This document shows positions 21,465-31,415 of a stretch of 64,000 bases of DNA, piece by piece. The stretch is taken from contig CAKVHV010000001.1 in the NCBI GenBank assembly GCA_934754475.1, positions 310,001-374,000 of the forward strand. Direction: 5' to 3'. How positions within the stretch are numbered: position 1 is the first letter of the stretch; every line of letters begins with the position of its first letter. The notes beneath the pieces are model-generated. The model was given only the letters and a program-made list of their open reading frames with translations, made no database searches and was not told the DNA's origin. The position numbers were made by a program, and so were the translations under genes. The stretch comes from an uncultured Clostridia bacterium (GTDB lineage Bacteria > Bacillota > Clostridia > Christensenellales > UBA1242).

Positions 21465-23234
21465 ATGAGCGAAAAAGATGAAAAACAACAAATGTATAGA
21501 CATAGTATGAGTCACGTTCTTGCAAAGGCAATCAAAGAACTATATGGCAAAGAAAATGTCAAACTAGCAATAGGACCAGCAATTGACAATGGCTTCTATT
21601 ACGACTTTGATATAAACAAATCTATCACAGACGAAGATTTTGCAAATATCGAAGCAAAAATGAAAGAAATAATTGAGAGAAACGAAGATTTCGAAAGACA
21701 AGAAGTTTCCAAAGAAACAGCTCTTGAAATGTTCAAAGATGAACCATACAAGACTGAACTTATTCAAGACCTTCCCGAAAACGAAACTATTTCTGTGTAC
21801 TATACTGGCAAGGACTTTGTAGATTTGTGTAGGGGTCCACACGTTGAAAATTCCAAATTTTTGCGTGGATTTGCTTACAAAATTCATAGAGTTAGTGGTG
21901 CATACTGGAAAGGTAGCGAAAAAAATAAAATGCTTCAAAGAGTGTATGTATATGGCTTCCTAGACAAAGCAGATTTGAAAGCATATATCAATCAAATGGA
22001 AGAAGCTTTGAAAAGAGACCACAATAAACTCGGTAGGGATTTGGGATACTTTACAACAGTAGACTATATCGGTCAAGGTCTTCCTATAATGCTTCCAAAG
22101 GGTGCAAGAGTTATTCAGTTACTCCAAAGATTTGTAGAAGACGAAGAACAAAAAAGGGGCTGGCTACTTACTAAAACTCCATTTATGGCAAAGAGCGATT
22201 TGTATAAAATCTCGGGTCACTGGGATCATTACAAAGAAAATATGTTTATTTTAGGTGATGAAAACAAGGACAAGGAAGTATTTGCTTTACGTCCAATGAC
22301 TTGTCCTTTCCAATATCAAGCATATCTAAACGAACCTAGGTCTTACAAAGATTTGCCTTTGAGATATAATGAAACTTCTACACTTTTTAGAAATGAATCA
22401 AGTGGAGAAATGCATGGTCTTATTCGTGTAAGACAATTTACAATTTCAGAAGGACATTTGATGTGTACTCCTGACCAATTGGAACAAGAATTTAGAAGTT
22501 GCCTAGAACTAGCAATATTCTTTTTGAAAACATTAGGGCTATATGAAGACGCTTCATATAGATTTTCTCAATGGGATCCAAATAATAGAGAGAAATATAT
22601 TGGAACAAAAGAACAATGGGATGAAGCACAAGGAATTATGGGTAAAATTCTTGACCACCTTAATATTCCTTATGAAATTGGAATTGGCGAAGCTGCATTC
22701 TATGGACCAAAACTTGACATTCAATTAAAGAATGTTTGGGGTAAGGAAGATACTGCTATAACTATTCAAATAGACCAAATGCTTGCCGAAAAATTTGGCA
22801 TGGAATACACCGACAAAGATGGTTCTAAAAAAATCCCATATATTATCCATAGAACTAGTCTTGGATGTTATGAAAGAACACTTGCATATCTTATTGAAAA
22901 ATTTGCAGGTGCATTCCCAACTTGGCTATCTCCTGTACAAGTTAAAATACTTAATATTGCTGATGCACATTTAGACTATGCAAAATCTGTCAAAGAAAAA
23001 CTAGAAGCGGTTGGAATTAGATGCGAACTAGATGATAGAAACGAAAAAATCGGCAAAAAAATTAGAGAAGCCCAACTTGAAAAAGTTCCATATAGTCTAA
23101 TTGTTGGTGACAACGAAATGAAAGATGGCACTGTTTCTGTAAGAAAACGTAAAGTTGGTGATACAGGTGCTGTTTCACTTGATGAATTTATCAAAAATAT
23201 TTTGGTTGAAATCAGTACTAAGGCTTTGGACTAA
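21465..23234 (+). CDS. thrS: Threonyl-tRNA synthetase (lacking the N-terminal TGS domain)
   Basis: The 589-aa class II synthetase has the editing/SAD domain at its start (HSMSHVLAKAIKELYG, AIGPAIDNGFYYDFD), the catalytic motifs (MTCPFQYQAY with zinc Cys, FRNESSGEMHGLIRVRQFT motif 2, HRTSLGCYERTLAYLIE motif 3) and the anticodon-binding domain (WLSPVQVKILN). Family members are usually about 640 aa with an N-terminal TGS domain; here the protein starts almost directly at the editing domain and the leader RNA is immediately upstream, so TGS is missing. RBS is AAGGAG. Confidence 0.95.
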   Translation: MSEKDEKQQMYRHSMSHVLAKAIKELYGKENVKLAIGPAIDNGFYYDFDINKSITDEDFANIEAKMKEIIERNEDFERQEVSKETALEMFKDEPYKTELIQDLPENETISVYYTGKDFVDLCRGPHVENSKFLRGFAYKIHRVSGAYWKGSEKNKMLQRVYVYGFLDKADLKAYINQMEEALKRDHNKLGRDLGYFTTVDYIGQGLPIMLPKGARVIQLLQRFVEDEEQKRGWLLTKTPFMAKSDLYKISGHWDHYKENMFILGDENKDKEVFALRPMTCPFQYQAYLNEPRSYKDLPLRYNETSTLFRNESSGEMHGLIRVRQFTISEGHLMCTPDQLEQEFRSCLELAIFFLKTLGLYEDASYRFSQWDPNNREKYIGTKEQWDEAQGIMGKILDHLNIPYEIGIGEAAFYGPKLDIQLKNVWGKEDTAITIQIDQMLAEKFGMEYTDKDGSKKIPYIIHRTSLGCYERTLAYLIEKFAGAFPTWLSPVQVKILNIADAHLDYAKSVKEKLEAVGIRCELDDRNEKIGKKIREAQLEKVPYSLIVGDNEMKDGTVSVRKRKVGDTGAVSLDEFIKNILVEISTKALD

Positions 23235-23270
23235 TACTAATTTAACGAGTAAAATAAAACTAAAAACATT

Positions 23271-23307
23271 AAGGTTTCTAAGTAATTTTTAGAAATCTTT
23301 TTGTTTT
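23271..23307 (+). terminator. thrS terminator
   Basis: GGTTTCTAA (23,273-23,281) pairs with TTAGAAATC (23,289-23,297) and is followed by TTTTTGTTTT. Confidence 0.8.
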
Positions 23308-23413
23308 ACAAATTAATATATATTTTGGCAAAATCCATTATTCAATATTATATATTTATTATATTAAATATTATTCTAATAGAAATTTTTTTTGAAAAAT
23401 TTGGAATTTTTAG

Positions 23414-23442
23414 TTGTGCTAAATACTTTTAATATGTATAAT
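23414..23442 (+). promoter_or_regulatory. Promoter of the comM-dprA-topA operon
   Basis: TTGTGC (23,414-23,419), a 17-bp spacer and a perfect TATAAT (23,437-23,442), about 30 bp before comM. Confidence 0.7.
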
Positions 23443-23470
23443 GGAATGAGTATGAAAAGGCGGGTAAGTT

Positions 23471-25003
23471 ATGTTATCTACAATTAAAAGTTATGGTCTA
23501 AATGGAATTGAAGGTTATCTAATTAAATGTGAAGTAGATATAAATGCTGGACTTCCCGGTTATGATATAGTGGGACTTGTTAGTACTGCTATTAAGGAAA
23601 GCAAAGAAAGAGTTAAGTCCGCAATCAAAAATAGTTGTCTTAATTATCCTATTGTCAAAATTACAGTCAACTTAGCTCCTGCTGACACCAAAAAAGACGG
23701 ACCAGTTTATGATTTGCCAATTGCAATTGGAATACTAACCGCTTCCGACCAAGTCAAAGTTGAAGCAACAAAAGATTTTATTATGTTTGGCGAACTTGGT
23801 CTTGATGGCGGAGTTAGAAAGATAAATGGTGTTTTGCCACTCTTAATATCTGCTAGACTTGATGGCTTTAACAAAGTAATTCTTCCAAAAGAAAATTGTG
23901 CCGAAGCGAGTTTTATTGAAGGCATGGAAATTTATGGGGTTGAATCTTTAAAACAAACTGTCGATTTTTTAAATGGCGAAATTCAAATAGAACCAACCAA
24001 GCATAGCGACTTTGAAGATATGAAGAAAAAGAAGAAAAAGTCATTAGACTTTAAGTATGTTAGGGGTCAAGCACAAGCGAAACGTGCTTTGGAAATTGCC
24101 GCTGCGGGTGGACATAATGTACTTATGATTGGTCCACCTGGAAGTGGAAAGACAATGCTTGCAAAGTGTTTTCCTAGTATCCTTCCCGAACTTACTTTTG
24201 AAGAAGCCTTGGAAGTAACCAAAATTCACTCAATTGCGGGTGTACTAGATAGTAAGGAAGGAATTGTAGTTAATCGTCCAATTAGGTCACCACATCATAC
24301 ATCAACTATGCTTGCATTGACCGGTGGCGGAAGACTTGCTAAGCCGGGTGAAATTAGTCTTGCACATACGGGTGTACTTTTCTTAGACGAAATGCCTGAA
24401 TATAATAGAAATAGTTTGGAGACATTGCGTCAGCCATTGGAAGACGGAGTAATAACTATTTCAAGAGTAGAAAATACAGTTGAGTATCCAGCAAACTTTA
24501 CATTAATTGCTAGTATGAATCCATGTCCATGTGGAAACTATGGCTCTAAGGACAAAGAATGTAAATGTACCCCACAAGCCATAAGAAAATATCTAAACAA
24601 ACTTAGTGGACCACTAATGGATAGAATAGATATGCACATTGAAGTAGATAGTGTGTCTTATGACGAATTACGTAGCGAAGAACTCGAAGAATCTAGTGCT
24701 AGTATCAAAGAAAGAGTTGATAAGGCTAGGAATTTACAACTAAATAGATACAAAGATACTGGGATTTATTCTAATGCAAAGATGAGTGACCAAATGGTCA
24801 AGAAATATTGCAAAATTAGTTATGAGAGTGAACACTTGCTAAGATATGCCTTTGAAAAACTAAATCTTAGCGCTAGAGCATATAATAGAATTTTGAAGGT
24901 TGCAAGAACAATTGCCGATTTGGAAGGCAGTGAAGATATAAAAGACGAACATATAATGGAAGCCATATCTTATAGAACTATGGACAATAAATATTGGGGT
25001 TAA
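23471..25003 (+). CDS. comM: YifB/ComM-family Mg-chelatase-like AAA+ ATPase
   Basis: The 510-aa protein has an N-terminal Lon-substrate-like domain (VDINAGLPGYDIVGL, about residues 22-36), Walker A GPPGSGKTMLAKCFP (about 219-233), Walker B GVLFLDEMPEY, a zinc-like CPCGNYGSKDKECKC insertion and a C-terminal sensor region. Known: ComM is a helicase that promotes branch migration of integrating DNA in natural transformation; most bacteria keep it. Its neighbour dprA also acts on incoming ssDNA. Spacing to dprA is 1 bp. Confidence 0.9.
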   Translation: MLSTIKSYGLNGIEGYLIKCEVDINAGLPGYDIVGLVSTAIKESKERVKSAIKNSCLNYPIVKITVNLAPADTKKDGPVYDLPIAIGILTASDQVKVEATKDFIMFGELGLDGGVRKINGVLPLLISARLDGFNKVILPKENCAEASFIEGMEIYGVESLKQTVDFLNGEIQIEPTKHSDFEDMKKKKKKSLDFKYVRGQAQAKRALEIAAAGGHNVLMIGPPGSGKTMLAKCFPSILPELTFEEALEVTKIHSIAGVLDSKEGIVVNRPIRSPHHTSTMLALTGGGRLAKPGEISLAHTGVLFLDEMPEYNRNSLETLRQPLEDGVITISRVENTVEYPANFTLIASMNPCPCGNYGSKDKECKCTPQAIRKYLNKLSGPLMDRIDMHIEVDSVSYDELRSEELEESSASIKERVDKARNLQLNRYKDTGIYSNAKMSDQMVKKYCKISYESEHLLRYAFEKLNLSARAYNRILKVARTIADLEGSEDIKDEHIMEAISYRTMDNKYWG

Positions 25004-25004
25004 T

Positions 25005-26105
25005 ATGTATACTAACGAAGAAAAAATTATAATGTGGCTTACATCATTTGATTTCATGACGTACAAGAAAGCCAAAACTCTAATAGAGAGTATAGACAAT
25101 TTGGAAGATATGTTTGATAATATGTCTATGTACAAAAGTACACTTGACAAGATATTTGATAAAAACGAATTAGAAGAATTGCTTTCAAATAAAAATCTTG
25201 TTTATATTGATAGATGTATAGATAATTATGAAAAACTAGGAATCAAAGTTGTAACTATTAAAAGCGAAGATTATTCGGACTTGCTCAAAGAAATCCCAAG
25301 TTATCCAATTTTGCTATATTGCATGGGAGACACAAAACTTCTAAATAGTATTTGTCTTGGTGTTGTTGGGTCTAGGCGTGCAACAAAGTACGGAACTACT
25401 TGTGGTTCTCAAATTGTCAAAGATGTTGCAATTAATAACATCACTATAGTTAGTGGACTAGCCGAAGGCATAGATACTATGGCACACAAAGCATGTTTAG
25501 ATGTTCATGGAAAGACAATAGCAGTTTTGGGTGGCGGACTTTTGAATATATTTCCGTCTTCAAACAAAGTCCTTGCCAAAAATATTTTGGAAAGTGGTGG
25601 ACTTATAATCTCCGAGTACAAACCAAATGAGCCTTGTATTGCTTATCACTTTCCAGTCCGTAATAGAATTATAGCCGGTCTTAGCAAAGGTGTATTTGTT
25701 GTCGAAGCAACCGAAAAGAGCGGAAGCATGCACACCAAAAACTTTGCCCTAGATTTTAATCGTGAAGTTTTTGCAATGCCAGCAAGAATAAACGATATAT
25801 ATTCTGACGGATGTAACAAAATTATTCGAAATGGTCAAGCACGTATGGTTCTTGGCTCTGGAGATATTATTGAGTTCTATGGAAAAACATACTCAAAGCC
25901 AAAAGAAGAAAAAATGGCACAGATGTCTATGGACGAACAATTAATCTATGACAAACTCAAAGGACAAGAACTACACTTTGATGAAATTGCAAGTCTTACT
26001 AAACTTGAAACCAAAGTTTTGCTTACTTTGCTTACACGTATGGAACTCAAAGGAATTGTAAACAAATTGCCAGGTAATTATTATAATATTAATTTGAAAA
26101 ACTAA
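25005..26105 (+). CDS. dprA: DNA-processing protein DprA
   Basis: The 366-aa protein has the DprA Rossmann fold: GVVGSRRATKYG (about residues 116-127), VSGLAEGIDTMAHK (about 150-163), VLGGGLLNIFPSSN and FPVRNRIIAGLS. A winged-helix-like C-terminal domain follows (about 305-366). Known: it loads RecA on ssDNA during transformation. It follows comM closely, as in the Firmicutes order before topA. Confidence 0.92.
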   Translation: MYTNEEKIIMWLTSFDFMTYKKAKTLIESIDNLEDMFDNMSMYKSTLDKIFDKNELEELLSNKNLVYIDRCIDNYEKLGIKVVTIKSEDYSDLLKEIPSYPILLYCMGDTKLLNSICLGVVGSRRATKYGTTCGSQIVKDVAINNITIVSGLAEGIDTMAHKACLDVHGKTIAVLGGGLLNIFPSSNKVLAKNILESGGLIISEYKPNEPCIAYHFPVRNRIIAGLSKGVFVVEATEKSGSMHTKNFALDFNREVFAMPARINDIYSDGCNKIIRNGQARMVLGSGDIIEFYGKTYSKPKEEKMAQMSMDEQLIYDKLKGQELHFDEIASLTKLETKVLLTLLTRMELKGIVNKLPGNYYNINLKN

Positions 26106-26134
26106 ATTACTTAAACTTTTATTATAGGAGAATT

Positions 26135-28225
26135 ATGAAACTAGTAATTATTGAAGGTGTCGGCAAAAAGGACACAATCAAAAAATATTTAGGGAGTGAC
26201 TACGAAGTAGTTGCAACCAAAGGACACGTTAGAGACCTTCCACAAAAAACAATGGGTGTTAATACAAAGAATAATTTTGAAATGCAATACACAATAATGC
26301 CCGACAAACAAGATATTGTCAAAATGCTCAAAGAAAAGAGTGCCAAGGCTGACAAAATCTATCTTGCGACCGACCCGGATAGGGAAGGAGAAGCAATTAG
26401 TTGGCACTTGTGTAATATTTTGGGACTAAATCCAAGCGACCCAATTAGAATTGAGTTTAACGAAATTACAAAAAATGCAATAAACAAAGGTCTTGAGCAT
26501 CCAAGAGCAATTAATCTAAATCTTGTCAATGCTCAACAAACAAGAAGAGTTATAGATAGACTTGTAGGTTATAGGGTTTCACCAAAGGCTTGCAAGGCAA
26601 TACAGCCAAATCTATCTGCCGGAAGAGTTCAAAGTGTTGCACTTAGACTGGTTGTAGACAGAGAAAACGAAATAAGAAACTTCGTTCCACAAGAATACTG
26701 GTCGGTTGTTGCTAATCTCAAAAAAGATAGTAGCGATGTATTTAAGGCAAGTCTAGTCAAATTCAAAAACAAAAAAATTGTTCCAGCCAAAAAAGAAGAA
26801 GTCGATGAGATTTTGGAAAAACTAAAGACTGGTGAGTACAAAGTTAAGAGTGTCAAAAAATCTTTATCCAAAGTTCATCCATCAGCACCATTTACAACCA
26901 GTACAATGCAACAAGATGCACTTAATAAGATTGGATTATCTCTTAAAAAAGTTACATCATGCGCTCAGCAATTATACGAAGGTGTCGAGATTGGAAGCGA
27001 AGGCAAAGTGGCTTTGATTACTTATATAAGAACAGATAGTGTCAGAGTAGCACCCGAAGCACAAAAAATGGCAAAAGATTATTTGCTTGAACACTTTGGC
27101 AAAGAATACGTTCCAGACAAGCCAAATGAATACAAAGTTAAATCTTCCGCTCAAGATGCCCACGAAGCAATCAGACCTATTTCGCTAGATAGGACTCCTG
27201 AGTCTGTCAAAGAATTTTTAAGCCCAGAAAATTACAAACTATACAAACTAATCTACAACAAGTTCTTGGCTAGCCAAATGACCGAAGCAACTTTTAATTC
27301 AGTCAATGTTGAAATAGATAATTCCGATTATATTTTCAAAAGCAGTGGAAAAACTCCAGTATTTGACGGATTTATGAAGATTTATAATACAGCCAAAAAG
27401 GAAAAGGCACAAGAAAGCGACGAAGACGAAAGCGAAAATGCAAAACTTCCTGAACTAAACGAAGGTGATTTGCTTACTTTTGTAGATATGAAGACCACTC
27501 AAAAATTTACAAAACCAGCTCCAAGATACACCGAAGCATCGCTTGTTAAGGAAATGGAAGAAAAAGGAATTGGCAGACCAGCGACTTATACTCCAACAAT
27601 TACTTTGCTTTCTAGTCGAAAATATGTCGAAAAAGACGGAAAGTATCTCAAACCTACCGAACTCGGCGAAAAGTTGATTGAGTTTTTGCTCAAAGGATAT
27701 GAAGGGTTGTTTAATGTTAACTTTACTGCTGATATGGAAACAAAACTCGATGAAATCGCTAACAACGGACTGGATTATTTGTCCGTAATGAAAAAGTTTA
27801 ATGATTATCTTGAAAAACTCATTGGTCAACCAACCGAGCCTGAACACACTGGCATTATGTGTGAAAAGTGTGGTCATGAGATGGTCAAAAGAGTTAGCAA
27901 GTATGGTGAATTTTTGGCTTGTAGCAACTATCCACAATGCAAGAATATCCACAATATTGTCAAAGTCTGTGGTGTTTGCCCAAAGTGTGGCGGAGATGTT
28001 ATTGAGAGAAAATCCAAAAACGGAAAAATCTTTTATGGGTGCAACAACTATCCAAAGTGTGACTTTATCTCTTGGGAAATTCCTGTTGAGAAAAAATGTC
28101 CTAAATGTGGAAGTTATATGACCCAAAAAGAAATTTATGGCAAACTTAGAATTAAATGTATCAATGAAAATTGTGATTATAGCGAAACTATAAAGAAAGA
28201 AAACAAAGATGAAAAAGATAGTTAA
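26135..28225 (+). CDS. topA: DNA topoisomerase I (type IA)
   Basis: The 696-aa enzyme has an N-terminal toprim domain (LVIIEGVGKKDTIKKYLG; DPDREGEAISWH about residues 81-92), the active-site tyrosine in LITYIRTDSVR (about 294-304) and a C-terminal tail with three zinc ribbons (CEKCGHE.., CPKCGGD.., CPKCGSY..). It relaxes negative supercoils. The first motif reads EGVGK where most TopA have ESPAK. It overlaps trmFO by 17 bp. RBS is TAGGAG. Confidence 0.95.
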   Translation: MKLVIIEGVGKKDTIKKYLGSDYEVVATKGHVRDLPQKTMGVNTKNNFEMQYTIMPDKQDIVKMLKEKSAKADKIYLATDPDREGEAISWHLCNILGLNPSDPIRIEFNEITKNAINKGLEHPRAINLNLVNAQQTRRVIDRLVGYRVSPKACKAIQPNLSAGRVQSVALRLVVDRENEIRNFVPQEYWSVVANLKKDSSDVFKASLVKFKNKKIVPAKKEEVDEILEKLKTGEYKVKSVKKSLSKVHPSAPFTTSTMQQDALNKIGLSLKKVTSCAQQLYEGVEIGSEGKVALITYIRTDSVRVAPEAQKMAKDYLLEHFGKEYVPDKPNEYKVKSSAQDAHEAIRPISLDRTPESVKEFLSPENYKLYKLIYNKFLASQMTEATFNSVNVEIDNSDYIFKSSGKTPVFDGFMKIYNTAKKEKAQESDEDESENAKLPELNEGDLLTFVDMKTTQKFTKPAPRYTEASLVKEMEEKGIGRPATYTPTITLLSSRKYVEKDGKYLKPTELGEKLIEFLLKGYEGLFNVNFTADMETKLDEIANNGLDYLSVMKKFNDYLEKLIGQPTEPEHTGIMCEKCGHEMVKRVSKYGEFLACSNYPQCKNIHNIVKVCGVCPKCGGDVIERKSKNGKIFYGCNNYPKCDFISWEIPVEKKCPKCGSYMTQKEIYGKLRIKCINENCDYSETIKKENKDEKDS

Positions 28226-29510
28226 AATTATTGGTGGTGGGCTGGCAGGATGTGAATGTGCTTATCAATTAGCAAAAAGGGGAATTGAAGTTAAACTTTA
28301 TGATATGAAACCCAAATTCACTCCCGCTCATCACAATCCAAACTTGGCAGAATTAGTGTGTTCTAACTCACTCAAATCTGATGATATTCTAACCGCCGGC
28401 GGACTTCTCAAACAAGAAATGCGAGAACTAGATAGTCTTCTTATTAAGATTGCGGATAAATGTCGAGTTCCAGCGGGTTCAAGCCTTTCTGTTGATAGAG
28501 AAAAGTTTGCTTTGCTTGTAACTGAGTATCTTGAAAATATGCAAAATATACAAATAATTAGAGAAGAAGTCACAAATATTGATGTAGACGAACCTACAAT
28601 TATAGCAAGTGGTCCACTTACATCAGATAGTTTGAGTGAGAGTATTCAAAAATTAGTTGGGAGTGAAAAATTGTATTTTTTTGATGCAATTGCTCCAATT
28701 GTTAGTTTTGAGTCAATTAACTTTGACAAGGCGTATTTCAAAGATAGATATGACAAGGGTTCTGGCGATTATATCAATTGTCCTTTTGAAAAAGATGAAT
28801 ATCTGAGATTTTATAACGAACTGATTGGTGGTGAAGTTGTAAATCTTAAGGATTTTGAGAAAAACAAAGTTTATGAAGGCTGTATGCCAATTGAAGTGCT
28901 TGCCAAAAGGGGTGAAGATGCAATAAGGTTTGGACCACTCAAACCAGTTGGTCTCAAAGACCCAAAAACCGGAAGAACTCCATATGCTGTAGTGCAACTT
29001 AGAAAAGAGACTTTTGGAAATGAATACTTCAATATTGTAGGTTTTCAAACAAACTTAACATATCCAGAACAAAAACGTATTTTTAGATTAATTCCGGGAC
29101 TTGAAAATGCCGAATTTCTAAGGCTTGGAACAATGCACAAAAATACATATATTAATTCGCCAAACACACTAAGTGAGAATTATCAGATGAAAAAGTTTCC
29201 AAACATATTCTTTGCTGGTCAAATAACCGGTGTTGAAGGATATATTGAGAGTATTTCAAGCGGGCTAGTCGCTGGAATTAATATGTATAGATATTTGAAT
29301 GATTTGGATATGATTGAATTTGATAAACACACCATAATTGGTGCTTTGTCTAAATACATTGCATACAAAGTTGGTTCGTTTGAACCTATGAGTGCAAATC
29401 TTGGACTAATTAACTATGGTGAAATAAATATTCGTGACAAAAAACAAAAAAATACATATCTCAAAGATTTGTCTTTGCAGAAAATAAATGAAATTAAGGA
29501 GAAAATTTAA
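28209..29510 (+). CDS. trmFO: tRNA (uracil-5-)-methyltransferase TrmFO, folate/FAD-dependent
   Basis: The 433-aa protein starts with the FAD motif IIGGGLAGCECAYQLAKRG and has the family stretches LVCSNSLKSDD, PAGSSLSVDRE and a C-terminal FAGQITGVEGYIESISSGL. Known: it makes m5U54 in tRNA T-loops using methylenetetrahydrofolate. It sits between topA and hslV as in Bacillus, but xerC, usually found between trmFO and hslV, is absent. It overlaps the hslV start by 1 bp. Confidence 0.94.
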   Translation: MKKIVKIIGGGLAGCECAYQLAKRGIEVKLYDMKPKFTPAHHNPNLAELVCSNSLKSDDILTAGGLLKQEMRELDSLLIKIADKCRVPAGSSLSVDREKFALLVTEYLENMQNIQIIREEVTNIDVDEPTIIASGPLTSDSLSESIQKLVGSEKLYFFDAIAPIVSFESINFDKAYFKDRYDKGSGDYINCPFEKDEYLRFYNELIGGEVVNLKDFEKNKVYEGCMPIEVLAKRGEDAIRFGPLKPVGLKDPKTGRTPYAVVQLRKETFGNEYFNIVGFQTNLTYPEQKRIFRLIPGLENAEFLRLGTMHKNTYINSPNTLSENYQMKKFPNIFFAGQITGVEGYIESISSGLVAGINMYRYLNDLDMIEFDKHTIIGALSKYIAYKVGSFEPMSANLGLINYGEINIRDKKQKNTYLKDLSLQKINEIKEKI

Positions 29511-30043
29511 TGGAACTAAGGGGAACAACTATTATAGGTGTTAAGAAAGATGGAAGAACCGTTATAGCAGGTGATGGACAAGCAACACTTGGCGAACATG
29601 TTATAATGAAAAATAATTCAAAAAAAGTTCGTAGAATTTATCATGACAAAGTTGTTATTGGATTTGCAGGCTCAGTTGCAGATGCTTTTGCTTTGGAAGC
29701 TAGATTTGAAGAACTTTTGCAAAAGTTTAGTGGAAACTTGCTCAGAAGCGCAGTTGAAGTAGCACTCGGATTTAGAGATGACAAGTATCCAAGAAAACTC
29801 GATGCTCAAATGATTGTAGCAGACAAAGATACAATGCTTATTGTATCCGGTGGTGGCGAAGTTATTGAGCCAGAAAGCAATGTCTGTTCAATAGGTTCGG
29901 GTAGTCTATATGCTATGGCTAGTGCTAGAGCACTTATGGAAAACACCGACCTTGATGCTATGGAAATCGCTAAGAAAAGTATGAAAATTGCAAGTGATAT
30001 GTGTGTTTATACAAACGACCACTTGACAATTGAGGAGGTATAA
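29510..30043 (+). CDS. hslV: HslV peptidase subunit of the HslUV protease
   Basis: The 177-aa protein reads GTTIIGVKKDGRTVIAGDGQATLG near the start; the catalytic Thr would be the first Thr after a five-residue propeptide (MELRG). The K33-like lysine region follows (KKVRRI). Known: HslV forms the proteolytic dodecamer driven by HslU. Its propeptide is longer than the single Met in E. coli, as in Bacillus CodW. Its stop is directly before the hslU RBS/start. Confidence 0.92.
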   Translation: MELRGTTIIGVKKDGRTVIAGDGQATLGEHVIMKNNSKKVRRIYHDKVVIGFAGSVADAFALEARFEELLQKFSGNLLRSAVEVALGFRDDKYPRKLDAQMIVADKDTMLIVSGGGEVIEPESNVCSIGSGSLYAMASARALMENTDLDAMEIAKKSMKIASDMCVYTNDHLTIEEV

Positions 30044-30044
30044 C

Positions 30045-31358
30045 ATGGATTTGTCACCAAAACAAATAGTCAATGAATTAGATAAATACATTATTGGTCA
30101 AGCAGATGCCAAAAAGGCAGTTGCAATTGCACTTAGAAATAGATATCGTCGTAGCAAACTAAGCAAGGAAATGCGTGACGAAATCACTCCAAAGAATATT
30201 ATAATGCAAGGACCAACTGGTGTCGGCAAAACTGAAATTGCTAGAAGACTATCCAAACTTGTCAAAGCGCCTTTTATCAAGGTTGAAGCCACAAAATTTA
30301 CCGAAGTAGGTTATGTAGGTAGAGATTGTGAATCTATGATAAGAGACTTGGTTGAATGTTCTGTTAGACTAGTCAAGGAAGAAAAAGTTAACGAAGTTAA
30401 GTCAAAAGCCAAAGTTGTAGTTGAAGCCAAAATTTTGGATGCCTTAATTCCAACAAAGAAAGAACAATATCCAGATATGGACGAAAAGGCTTTGAGAGAA
30501 CATCTTTTGGAAGAATTGCAATGTGGCAAACTTGACAACGAAGTTATTGAGATTATGATAGCCGAACAAGCCAAACCAATTGGAATTATGCCGGGCATGG
30601 GTCCAGATATGGATTTGGGAAATGTTTTGGGTAGTATTTTCCCAGCCCAAAAGAAAAAGAAAAAAATGACTGTTGCCAAGGCATATGAAAATCTTATTGC
30701 CGAAGAAAGCGACAAACTAATTGATGACGATAGTGTTAATTCCGAAGCAATTCGTCGTGCTGAACAAGACGGAATAATCTTTATTGATGAAATTGACAAA
30801 ATCGCTGGAAAAGGGTCTTCAAATCGTGGACCTGATGTAAGTAGAGAAGGTGTTCAAAGAGATATTTTGCCACTTGTTGAAGGCTCTACAGTTACAACCA
30901 AGTATGGAACTATCAAGACCGATTATATTTTGTTTATTGCGGCAGGTGCTTTTCATATTAGTCGTGTTGAAGATTTAATACCTGAATTTCAAGGAAGATT
31001 TCCAATTAAAGTTGAACTCAACAATCTAAACAAAGACGACTTCTACAATATCTTAACTCAACCAAAAAATGCTCTAACATTGCAATATCAAGAAATGCTT
31101 AGAGTAGATAATATCAACTTGACATTCACCGAAGATGCTCTCAAACAAGTTGCTTTCTTGGCTGAAAAGGAAAATGAAACAAGCGAAAACTTGGGTGCTA
31201 GAAGACTTCATAATATTATGGAAAAACTACTTGAAGATATTTCGTTTAATGCAAATGGTGAACATCAACTAATAGATATTACAATCGACAAAGAATATGT
31301 TGACAAGACTTTTGCTGAAACAACCAAAAAATACGATTTGACTAAATATATAATTTAG
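30045..31358 (+). CDS. hslU: HslU ATPase (ClpY)
   Basis: The start is taken at ATG 30,045 because GAGGAGG lies just before it; an in-frame TTG at 30,030 is unlikely. The 437-aa AAA+ protein has Walker A GPTGVGKTEIARRL (about residues 53-66), the pore loop GYVGRD (about 86-91), the inserted I-domain, Walker B GIIFIDEIDKIA and sensor GRFPIKVEL. Its C-terminus (DLTKYII) fits the tail that docks into HslV. CodY, which follows in Bacillus, is not present. Confidence 0.93.
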   Translation: MDLSPKQIVNELDKYIIGQADAKKAVAIALRNRYRRSKLSKEMRDEITPKNIIMQGPTGVGKTEIARRLSKLVKAPFIKVEATKFTEVGYVGRDCESMIRDLVECSVRLVKEEKVNEVKSKAKVVVEAKILDALIPTKKEQYPDMDEKALREHLLEELQCGKLDNEVIEIMIAEQAKPIGIMPGMGPDMDLGNVLGSIFPAQKKKKKMTVAKAYENLIAEESDKLIDDDSVNSEAIRRAEQDGIIFIDEIDKIAGKGSSNRGPDVSREGVQRDILPLVEGSTVTTKYGTIKTDYILFIAAGAFHISRVEDLIPEFQGRFPIKVELNNLNKDDFYNILTQPKNALTLQYQEMLRVDNINLTFTEDALKQVAFLAEKENETSENLGARRLHNIMEKLLEDISFNANGEHQLIDITIDKEYVDKTFAETTKKYDLTKYII

Positions 31359-31415
31359 TAAAAATTTATGATTTAAACTTGCTTTTGACAATTGTTAGAA
31401 GCAAACAAAGATGCT

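Noticed and set aside
27455..28126. 223-aa minus-strand open frame opposite topA
   Set aside because: Entirely antisense to a clear topoisomerase gene; no RBS or domain.
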